From NCBI GenBank assembly GCA_049509915.1, contig JBEKZL010000221.1, forward strand, positions 1 to 12,898: a stretch of DNA of 12,898 nt. The letters are read 5' to 3'. Below are positions 7,149 to 12,898 of this stretch, piece after piece (position 1 is the stretch's first letter; every line of letters begins with the position of its first letter). The position numbers were made by a program, and so were the translations under genes. Origin of the DNA: JBEKYD01 sp049509915. Its GTDB lineage: Bacteria; Acidobacteriota; Terriglobia; Bryobacterales; Bryobacteraceae. Below the pieces are notes generated by a model, which saw only the letters and a list, made by a program, of their open reading frames with translations, made no database searches and had not been told where the DNA came from.

Positions 7149-8135
7149 TTACTCTCGCGCTGCATACCAGTCCAACACCCGTAAGGCGCGGAGTGTGTTC
7201 CACCGGCTGGGGTGGCCCACGCACTCGTCCGTCTCGACCGGCATCTTGCCAGGGTACTGGGTCTCGAGCGGCCATCTGCCTTCGTGGTCGTGCTTCGATG
7301 CGACCAGGTCAATCGCCTCGCCGAGCCGCTCGTCCGGCGCGCCGCCGGCGCGGCGGAAGTACTCGAGCCCCCGCAGTACGTCGTAATGCCACCACGTGGG
7401 GAAGGCGAAACGCGTCCACGCAGCGCCGCCCTTGCGGTCTCGCTCGATTGCCTCGCCGGTCGACTTCCGGCGGAAGAGGCGGCGCTCGAGCAGGTACTCC
7501 TGCCCACGGAGACGGGCCGCGGTTGCCTCCGGGCTGCCCCCGGCGGCCTGTTCGTATTCGAGCAGGGCTTCGAGGACGCAGATGGTGGTGTTGAACGACG
7601 ACCGCGTCGAGCCGTTTTCAGCCTCGCAGTTCCAACCGCCATCGGGCAGTTGCCCGACGAGTATCCGGTCGACAAGACCCCGAACGTCCTGGCCGAAGTA
7701 GGCGCCGGCCGCCGCGACCTGCCCGTTGATACAGGGCTCGACCTCGCCTTCAAAGAAGGCATGGCCGTCACATTCCCGCGGGCCGCATCCCAGCCACGTC
7801 ACCCGTTCGCGGACAAGGCCAACCGCGCGGCGCGCCTGGTCGCTCGAGGGATCGAGGCCCATATTCCGCAACAGCATCAGGACGTGCATCGTCGAGTTCC
7901 AACCGCGGTTCCAGGCCGCGCCGCCCCATCGCCCGTCGGCCCCCTGGAGGACCAGCAGCCGCGCGCCCGCGCCCTCGGCCGCGACCCTCGCACGCTCGGC
8001 CCTAATCTCGTCCACGGATGCATCGGTCAGGTCGCGCATCACCTGCCAGCGGATCGAAGGGTCGGAATCGAGCAGCCAGCGCATGACGGAACGTCTTGAG
8101 GTTGAGGCTTCCGGTTTGGACGGATTACCCGCCAT
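7149..8135 (-). CDS. Terpenoid-cyclase-fold (squalene cyclase/prenyltransferase repeat-like) protein
   Basis: This 328-residue protein has no signal peptide. It has alpha-alpha repeats with QW-like motifs: QGADGRWGG (64-72), QLPDGGWNCE (162-171) and HDHEGRWPLE (282-291), plus FPTWWHYDVLRGL (245-257). It opens with WLLDSDPSIRWQVMRDL (20-36), typical of small bacterial proteins annotated as squalene cyclase or prenyltransferase beta-subunit-like. It is about half the length of true squalene-hopene cyclases, and I see neither the DxDTA-type acid motif nor the DxDD motif of class II cyclases, so cyclase activity is unlikely and the real role is unknown. The ATG at 8135 has AGGGA about ten bases upstream; the internal Met18 has no such signal. 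Palindromic elements lie on both sides. It is divergent from the galactocerebrosidase gene. Confidence 0.82.
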   Translation of the reverse strand: MAGNPSKPEASTSRRSVMRWLLDSDPSIRWQVMRDLTDASVDEIRAERARVAAEGAGARLLVLQGADGRWGGAAWNRGWNSTMHVLMLLRNMGLDPSSDQARRAVGLVRERVTWLGCGPRECDGHAFFEGEVEPCINGQVAAAGAYFGQDVRGLVDRILVGQLPDGGWNCEAENGSTRSSFNTTICVLEALLEYEQAAGGSPEATAARLRGQEYLLERRLFRRKSTGEAIERDRKGGAAWTRFAFPTWWHYDVLRGLEYFRRAGGAPDERLGEAIDLVASKHDHEGRWPLETQYPGKMPVETDECVGHPSRWNTLRALRVLDWYAARE

Positions 8136-8209
8136 CTGCGATGTTCCCTTTTGAATGACATCTTAGCGCGGCCCGACCGGCGCCTGTCAGGAAATAGCAA
8201 TGCCATTCG

Positions 8210-8329
8210 GACGTGGCGTAGGCACTCGTGCGTGCCGAGTCGGCACTGTTGCCGACAACTCGGCCTACCATACGCCCGCGGGTGTCGAGAGAGTCTCGAC
8301 ACGGCACACACGAGCGCGAACGCCACGTC
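8210..8329. repeat. 120 bp palindromic element with two internal hairpins (REP/MITE-like)
   Basis: Outer arms (from GACGTGGCGT at 8210-8219 and its complement at 8320-8329) continue inward as an imperfect inverted repeat of about 37 bases, sharing CTCGTG, GTGCCG and GTCG blocks. Inside are two hairpins. At 8234-8264, GCCGAGT pairs with ACTCGGC and CGGCA with TGCCG, with a three-base bulge. At 8282-8302, GTGTCGAGA-GAG-TCTCGACAC is a perfect nine-base stem. The element carries no gene and sits between the divergent cyclase-like and GALC genes, 75 bp from the first. Its sequence differs from the palindrome at 7048. Confidence 0.72.
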
Positions 8330-8379
8330 GCTAAGCACCCCAACGAGTGCGACTCGCAACCACAGAAAAGCTGCCGGCG

Positions 8380-8385
8380 TATAAT
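8380..8385 (+). promoter_or_regulatory. Candidate -10 box (TATAAT) for the galactocerebrosidase gene
   Basis: A perfect TATAAT stands 50 bp before the chosen ATG. No clear -35 hexamer is seen at 16-18 bp spacing. If transcription starts just downstream, the ATG at 8384 lies in the promoter and cannot be the start codon, which supports a start at 8408 or 8435. Confidence 0.4.
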
Positions 8386-8434
8386 GAATCAGGCCGGGGG
8401 GTCCGAAATGGAAACTCCGGTCAGGACCGGGACG

Positions 8435-10447
8435 ATGAAGACCGCGTGGCCCGTTTTGCTGTGCGCGTTCCCGCTTGCATTCCTCCCGAGCAGCGGCGCA
8501 CAAACCGTCACCATCGAAAAGGGCGGCTTGGGGCGCACCTTTGATGGTCTCGGCGCAATCAGCGGCGGAGGCGGCAACTCCCGCCTCTTGATCGATTACC
8601 CGGAGCCGAACCGCAGCCAGATCCTGGACTACCTCTTCAAGCCCAACTACGGCGCGTCGCTGCAGATCCTCAAAGTCGAAATCGGCGGCGACGCCAACTC
8701 GACCAGCGGTGCCGAGCCCAGCCACATGCACTCGGCGAGTGACGAGAATTACTACCGCGGCTACGAATGGTGGCTGATGGAACAAGCCAAGGCGCGAAAC
8801 CCAGACATCAAGCTGGTGGCGCTCGAGTGGACCGCTCCCGGCTGGATTGGAGGGGGCTCGAATTTCTGGTCGGAGGACAATGTGGACTACATCGTGAAGT
8901 GGATCGCGGGCGCGAAGACGGACCACAATCTCAACATCGATTATGTCGGCGGGTGGAACGAATGCTATACCGGGTGGGATCTCGGGTGGTTCCAGAGTCT
9001 GAAGGCCGCGCTTGCGGCGAACGGGTTATCCACGCAGATTATCGGCCCCGACGAGTACTACGCCCACCTGACACCTTCCGCGCAGGCCACTATATCGGCT
9101 CCGAGTTTTTACGCAAACATCGACGTTCCCGCTGCGCACTACCCTTGCGATTTCGGCAACATCGTGCAGTGCACCGATTTTCAGATGGTCTCCGGTCTCG
9201 GCAAGCCCATGTGGGCTTCGGAAAGCAACGGAGAGTCCGCCGCCAATATCGCCAGGGCGACCAACCTGGAGTACATAGACGGAGGGATCACGGCTTCGAT
9301 CGTCTGGCCTCTGATCGGCGCTACATATTGGAATTTTCCGTATTCGAGCTACGGGCTGATCCTGGCCGAAGAACCCTGGTCGGGAAACTACCTCGTCGGC
9401 CCGGGTGTATGGGCGATGGCGCATACCACTCAGTTCGTCGCACCCGGCTGGCAATACATCGACAGCGCCGTCGGGCGCACCGCTGGAGACACCGGGTCCT
9501 ATGTCGCGCTATTGTCGCCCAACGGGAGCGACTACAGCATCGTCATCGAAACGGCTTACGCCACCAGGAGCCAGATCTTCAGCTTCATCGTGACGGCCGG
9601 CCTTGCGACCGGTCCGGTGCATGTCTGGTCCACCAACCTGGATTCGGCAAACCCGGATGACTGGTTTGTGCAGGCGCAGGATATGGCGCCGGTGAACGGT
9701 TTGTACTCGGTGACCTTGCAGCCCGGCTTTCTCTATAGCATCACGACCACCACGGGACAGGGCAAAGGGAGTGCGCCCGCGGCCGTTTGCCAGCCCGACG
9801 TGGAGTGCTCGCCGCACTTACCGTATTCGGACAGCTTCGAGGAATATAACATCGGCCAGGAAGCCCGGCTGTTCGCGGACGTGAACGGGGCCTTCGAGAT
9901 TGCGCCGTGCGGCGGCCGAACGGGCCAGTGTCTGCGGCAGATGGCGGCGGTGCAGCCGTATTTCTGGTGGGTAACTCCTGCGCTGCGCAAGGCCAGCAAT
10001 CCTTACACGCTGATGGGAGATGTGAACTGGACTAACTACCGGGTAAGCGCCGACATCCTGCTGGAGCAAACGGGCGCTGTCCAACTCCTGGGCCGCGTCG
10101 GCGATCAATCGCCGGACGATCCCTCGTGCCTGCAGTCCTACTACGTGCAAGTCTCAGATCAGGGGAACTGGGCTATCGTGCGCGAGGATATCGACGGCAC
10201 AACTACAAACCTGGCCTCCGGATCGGTTGCGCCGCTCGGCACAAACACCTGGCATGAGCTGGCGCTCACCTTTCTGGGGACGACAATCCGCGCTGAGCTT
10301 GACCGGCACGTGCTCGGAACCGCGGACGACTCAGGCTACATGTCTGGGCAGATAGGGTTCGGCGTCAACGGCTGGATCAACGCCCAATTCGACAACTTGA
10401 TGGTCACGTCTCCCCTGGCGCTAAGGCGGCCCGTGCGACCGATGTGA
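8435..10447 (+). CDS. Secreted GH59 galactocerebrosidase (galactosylceramidase)
   Basis: With the ATG at 8435 the 670-residue product starts with a signal peptide (MKTAWPVLLCAFPLAFLPSS, cleavage near GAQ22), and AGGA lies eight bases upstream. An ATG at 8408 after a GGGGGG run is the alternative. Glycoside hydrolase family 59 enzymes remove beta-galactose from galactosylceramide and related lipids. The match to human GALC is close from end to end: GLGRTFDGLGAISGGG (31-46), YPEPNRSQILDYLFKPNYG (55-73), ILKVEIGGD (78-86), EPSHMH (94-99), WWLMEQAKARNP (112-123), AHYP (234-237), EPWSGNYLV (313-321) and AHTTQF (329-334). The acid/base is Glu176 in GWNE and the nucleophile Glu263 in WASE. Residues about 460-660 match the lectin-like domain (GDVNWTNYRVSADI; AQFDNLMV). 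It faces the broken cupin gene. The natural substrate in a bacterium is unknown: environmental glycolipids or beta-galactosides are possible. Confidence 0.93.
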   Translation: MKTAWPVLLCAFPLAFLPSSGAQTVTIEKGGLGRTFDGLGAISGGGGNSRLLIDYPEPNRSQILDYLFKPNYGASLQILKVEIGGDANSTSGAEPSHMHSASDENYYRGYEWWLMEQAKARNPDIKLVALEWTAPGWIGGGSNFWSEDNVDYIVKWIAGAKTDHNLNIDYVGGWNECYTGWDLGWFQSLKAALAANGLSTQIIGPDEYYAHLTPSAQATISAPSFYANIDVPAAHYPCDFGNIVQCTDFQMVSGLGKPMWASESNGESAANIARATNLEYIDGGITASIVWPLIGATYWNFPYSSYGLILAEEPWSGNYLVGPGVWAMAHTTQFVAPGWQYIDSAVGRTAGDTGSYVALLSPNGSDYSIVIETAYATRSQIFSFIVTAGLATGPVHVWSTNLDSANPDDWFVQAQDMAPVNGLYSVTLQPGFLYSITTTTGQGKGSAPAAVCQPDVECSPHLPYSDSFEEYNIGQEARLFADVNGAFEIAPCGGRTGQCLRQMAAVQPYFWWVTPALRKASNPYTLMGDVNWTNYRVSADILLEQTGAVQLLGRVGDQSPDDPSCLQSYYVQVSDQGNWAIVREDIDGTTTNLASGSVAPLGTNTWHELALTFLGTTIRAELDRHVLGTADDSGYMSGQIGFGVNGWINAQFDNLMVTSPLALRRPVRPM

Positions 10448-10547
10448 TTGCGTCGCTCGCGGCGGGCCGCAGGCAACCGTATGGTGGGCACTAAGGACAA
10501 GCTCCTTGGATCGTCGAGCTCTAACGGGTCGGGCTTCAACGGGTCGC
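10448..10547. other. Short gap between convergent GALC and cupin remnant; nothing definite
   Basis: This 100 bp gap has only a short GC-rich hairpin possibility (GCGG-CGGG-CCGC near 10459) and a direct repeat AACGGGTCG around 10524-10546. I see no convincing terminator with a T-run. Confidence 0.4.
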
Positions 10548-10879
10548 TTACTTCGAAGGCAAGTACGAATCGTCGCCTTTGATCCAGTCCTCGCGAATGG
10601 GCGAGAACAGTTCCATAATGACGGTGTTTTCCAGGGCCAGGTTGCTGTGCGGGACATCCGGCGGCACGTGGACCATTTCGCCAGCCTTGAGCACCTATTC
10701 CTCGCGCCCACGGCCATACGGACTGCGCCTTTTTCGACGATGTTGACTTGATCGTTGGCGTGGTGGTGCGACGCTACCTTGTTGCCTTTATCGAAACGAA
10801 AGTACGCCACGGTGATGGAGGCGCCGTGAAGGGACCTGCGGCCGGCGAACGGGTTCCCCCCATCGTTTAGGCACCCCAA
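10548..10879 (-). pseudogene. Broken cupin-domain protein gene
   Basis: The minus strand encodes a single-domain cupin in two frames. The first part (10879 down to about 10705) holds cupin motif 1: HHHANDQVNIVEKGAVRMAVG. The second part, in another frame and ending at TAA 10548-10550, holds motif 2: VLKAGEMVHVPP, then DVPHSNLALEN, and the tail SPIREDWIKGDDSYLPSK. The join near 10695-10710 needs a frameshift, and the downstream frame also has a TAG at 10695-10697, so two lesions separate the halves. The start is uncertain: no good ATG or ribosome site is visible and a TTG at 10879 merely opens the frame. The intact form would have been about 110 residues, of unknown substrate. Sequencing error could explain a single indel but less easily the added stop codon. 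Confidence 0.75.
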
Positions 10880-10947
10880 CGGCTGGGACCGTTGGCGCGG
10901 AAAGCCCCTACCAATCTGGCGTCGGGCGTGCTAATCTCTGTCCTATT

Positions 10948-12546
10948 ATGAGCGAGAGTCCACTCGAAGCTTCCCCCATTAGGGCGCGAGTCCGGTCCGG
11001 CAGCCGGTTTCTGCCGCTGGCGTTGGCAGCTCTGCTGGCCTGGTCGCCGGCATCCGCCGCCAGCCGGCTGGATCCGGCCGAAAAGGAGACCCTCGAACAA
11101 ACACCCGGCGTCGTGCTGGTGGTGGTGACCTACCAGATCACGGCGACGTTCCAGATCAAGGACGAGGCGCAGAAGCTGGAGCTGCCGTACACCGTCTTTG
11201 GAACCGGTTTCATCTACCGCCCCGACGGTTACGTGATTACCAACGGCCACGTGGTGGCGGACGCGAACATGAAGGACGCCCAGGCGCAGGCCGCCCTGCA
11301 GGAAAGCATCCGGCAAGCCGTTCTGATCGAGAGGCTGGTGCCCGCCTTCGAAAAGGCCACCCAGCGCGACTTGAGCGGGCACGAGGACGAGCTGGCCCGG
11401 GCCATCAACCTGCACATGAGCTACAGCGTGCCGGTGTTAAAGGTTTACCTCGCCAACAAGACCGGATTCAACGGCGAAATCAAGGCTTACAGCGATCCCG
11501 TCACGAAGGGCGGCAAGGACGTGAGCATCGTCAAGATCGACGGCAACAACCTGCCGACGGTGCGGCTGGGCGATTCCAATAAGGTCCACATTCAAGAGGC
11601 GATGCGCGTGATCGGCTACCCGGGCGCGGCTTCGCCGCTGGGCCTGAGCCTGATCGGCATGGAGTCGCTGTTCGTGCCCACCGTCACCAACGGGCACGTC
11701 TCGGCGGTGAAGATGGACTTCAAGGGCCAGCCTGTGATTCAGTCCGACGCGGCCATCACCCACGGCAACAGCGGCGGTCCGGCGTTCAATGCCGCTGGCG
11801 AGGTGATCGGGATTGCCACCTTCGGGCCGGAAGTGGCGGGCCTGAACTTCTTCGTACCCATCAACACGGCCATCGAGTTCGTCAACCAGGTGGGAGCCAA
11901 ACCCGAACAGGGGCTTTTCGACAGCCTGTGGAAGGAGGCGCTCGACACCTACGATGCGGGCAAGTGCGAGACGTCCAAGAAAAAACTGGACGACGTGCTG
12001 CGCATCATGCCGAACGAGCCGGATGCCACCCGCCTGTTTTCGGCGGCTGAAGCGTGCGCCGTCGACGAAGGGCCGGTGGGCCGCATGATGGAGAACGCCG
12101 GGTACGTTATGTGGTGCCTGGGCGGGCTGCTGGTGTTGCTGCTGGCGGCGGCGCTGCTGATGATGCGCGGCAAGCGGACGGCGCCCGCGATGGCGACGGC
12201 GGGTGGGGCGCCAAAGGTGGAGTTCCAGCCCCAGCCCGCGCTGCCTCCGGCGGCCGAGCGCTCCTTCGGCACCATCCAGGTGACCGCCGGATCGCTTTCG
12301 GGACGCCGCTTCCCGGTCACCAAGGCCGGCCTGCTGCTGGGCCGGGACGGGGCCAAGTGCCAGGTGGTGTTTACCGAGGACGTGGTTTCCGGCGAGCACG
12401 CCTGGATCGTACCGTTGGATAATGGCGTGGTGGTGATCGATCGCGGATCGAGCATGGAATGGCTAAGTTTTGTGCGAACGGGCATCAGATGGAGGATTCC
12501 TGGGAGATCTGCCCTTACTGCCAGAAAACGGGGTTTGCGGGGGTAG
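10948..12546 (+). CDS. Trypsin-like serine protease with transmembrane segment and truncated C-terminal FHA domain
   Basis: The 532-residue product starts with a signal peptide (hydrophobic FLPLALAALLAW, cleavage near SASA38). The S1C/Trypsin_2-type protease domain covers about 55-315, with triad His101 (TNGHVV), Asp191 (DVSIVKID) and Ser275 (HGNSGGPAF). Residues 326-362 look like a TPR-like helical pair, and 387-406 form a transmembrane helix, so the rest should be cytoplasmic. An FHA phosphothreonine-binding domain begins at 441, with LLLGRDG (462-468) and SGEHA (481-485), but stops making sense after RGSS (499-502). The expected N-G-T strand and about 40 further residues are replaced by 30 unrelated residues. 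This suggests a deletion, with the following gene's start joined here. The ATG at 10948 lacks a Shine-Dalgarno and may be leaderless. Protease plus FHA suggests a phosphorylation-linked envelope protease. Confidence 0.88.
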   Translation: MSESPLEASPIRARVRSGSRFLPLALAALLAWSPASAASRLDPAEKETLEQTPGVVLVVVTYQITATFQIKDEAQKLELPYTVFGTGFIYRPDGYVITNGHVVADANMKDAQAQAALQESIRQAVLIERLVPAFEKATQRDLSGHEDELARAINLHMSYSVPVLKVYLANKTGFNGEIKAYSDPVTKGGKDVSIVKIDGNNLPTVRLGDSNKVHIQEAMRVIGYPGAASPLGLSLIGMESLFVPTVTNGHVSAVKMDFKGQPVIQSDAAITHGNSGGPAFNAAGEVIGIATFGPEVAGLNFFVPINTAIEFVNQVGAKPEQGLFDSLWKEALDTYDAGKCETSKKKLDDVLRIMPNEPDATRLFSAAEACAVDEGPVGRMMENAGYVMWCLGGLLVLLLAAALLMMRGKRTAPAMATAGGAPKVEFQPQPALPPAAERSFGTIQVTAGSLSGRRFPVTKAGLLLGRDGAKCQVVFTEDVVSGEHAWIVPLDNGVVVIDRGSSMEWLSFVRTGIRWRIPGRSALTARKRGLRG

Positions 12547-12898
12547 CGGCCGGTAGCGCCGGCGCGGCGAAAACCCGCCTGGAAACCGCGCCGCCACCTC
12601 CAGTTGCGGCGGGATCGGCGCCGGCGGGCGGCCGCAAAACGGTGCTGCTGTCGGAGATGCGGAAGGCGCCGGTGGTGGGCTGGTTCGTGGCCATGAGCGG
12701 CGAACAGAAGGGCGAGGATTTCCGCGTGCGCGACGGCCAGAACATCCTCGGTTCCTCGCCGGACTGCGACATTGTGATTCGCGACGTCACCGTGTCGGGA
12801 CATCACGCCAGCATCCGCCACAAGGAAGAGAGGTTCATTCTGACCGATCTCGATTCCACCAACGGAACGTTCCTGAACCAGAGCGCGGAATCGGTTGC
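12459..12898 (+). CDS. Zinc-ribbon FHA-domain protein (3' end outside window)
   Basis: This frame is open from the ATG at 12459 to the right edge (146 codons seen). It begins with a zinc ribbon: Cys5, His9, Cys18 and Cys21 in MAKFCANGHQ and ICPYCQ. A Pro/Ala linker (about 25-60) leads to an FHA domain from about residue 73, with ILGSSPDCDIVI (96-107), SGHHAS (113-118) and DLDSTNGTFLN (130-140), the conserved pThr-binding elements, so this domain looks functional as far as it is seen. It probably binds phosphothreonine partners, perhaps kinase substrates. It overlaps the end of the protease gene by 88 bp in another frame, unusually long, and has no clear Shine-Dalgarno. An upstream in-frame TAA at 12420 limits the start to this ATG. 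Confidence 0.85.
   Translation, partial: MAKFCANGHQMEDSWEICPYCQKTGFAGVAAGSAGAAKTRLETAPPPPVAAGSAPAGGRKTVLLSEMRKAPVVGWFVAMSGEQKGEDFRVRDGQNILGSSPDCDIVIRDVTVSGHHASIRHKEERFILTDLDSTNGTFLNQSAESV

Noticed and set aside
7212..8099. Plus-strand open frame opposite the cyclase-like gene
   Set aside because: It has no family resemblance. The minus strand shows QW-like motifs and a ribosome site.
8228..8434. N-terminal extension of the GALC gene from a GTG at 8228 or the ATG at 8384
   Set aside because: The extension would run through the palindromic element and the candidate -10 box, is Arg-rich, and would bury the signal peptide. The start at 8435 has AGGA at good spacing.
11437..12399. Minus-strand open frame opposite the protease gene
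   Set aside because: It is a His/Arg/Gln-rich shadow. The plus strand carries an intact catalytic triad and a transmembrane helix.
1..12898. CRISPR array, tRNA, rRNA or transposase gene
   Set aside because: No regularly spaced short direct repeats, no cloverleaf or rRNA-like stretch and no transposase motifs were seen. The only repeats are palindromic elements and protein-coding modules.

Overview
The window is about 12.9 kb of GC-rich bacterial DNA. It carries secreted proteins built from IPT/TIG and InlB-type repeats, several glycan-active enzymes, a DUF5054 protein, a terpenoid-cyclase-fold protein, and a protease-FHA gene followed by a zinc-ribbon FHA gene. This mix recalls soil Acidobacteriota of the Solibacter/Bryobacter type. 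That placement is inferred from gene content and style; no marker gene is present.

Layout. (1) 1-2696, minus strand: the N-terminal 898 residues of a large exported protein, running off the left edge. It has a signal peptide, an Ig-like domain, two TIG domains, four InlB-type repeats and the start of an all-alpha enzyme-like domain. (2) 2931-4316, minus: a sugar porter of the major facilitator superfamily. Divergent from it across a 168 bp control region are (3) 4485-4916 fucU (L-fucose mutarotase) and, 9 bp later, (4) 4926-7013, a Tat-type exported DUF5054 protein with GH38-like metal-site motifs. Together these look like a small sugar or glycan utilisation locus. (5) 7048-7125: a REP-like double palindrome between convergent genes. 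(6) 7149-8135, minus: a squalene-cyclase-fold protein. (7) 8210-8329: a second, different palindromic element. (8) 8435-10447, plus: a secreted GH59 galactocerebrosidase that closely follows human GALC from catalytic barrel to lectin domain. (9) 10548-10879, minus: a broken cupin gene. (10) 10948-12546, plus: a secreted or membrane-anchored trypsin-like protease whose cytoplasmic FHA domain is cut short. It runs out of frame into (11) 12459 to the right edge, a zinc-ribbon FHA protein.

How it fits together. Items 1, 3, 4 and 8 suggest extracellular or periplasmic attack on complex glycans or glycolipids, with item 2 importing a released sugar and FucU equilibrating its anomers. The actual substrates cannot be read from sequence. 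Items 10-11 form a separate signalling or proteolysis locus that appears to have suffered a deletion. The strongest points for follow-up are the bacterial GALC homologue, the uncharacterised enzyme domain behind the TIG/InlB stalk, the two palindromic repeat elements around the cyclase-like gene, and the protease-FHA/FHA junction. I found no CRISPR array, tRNA, rRNA or transposase.
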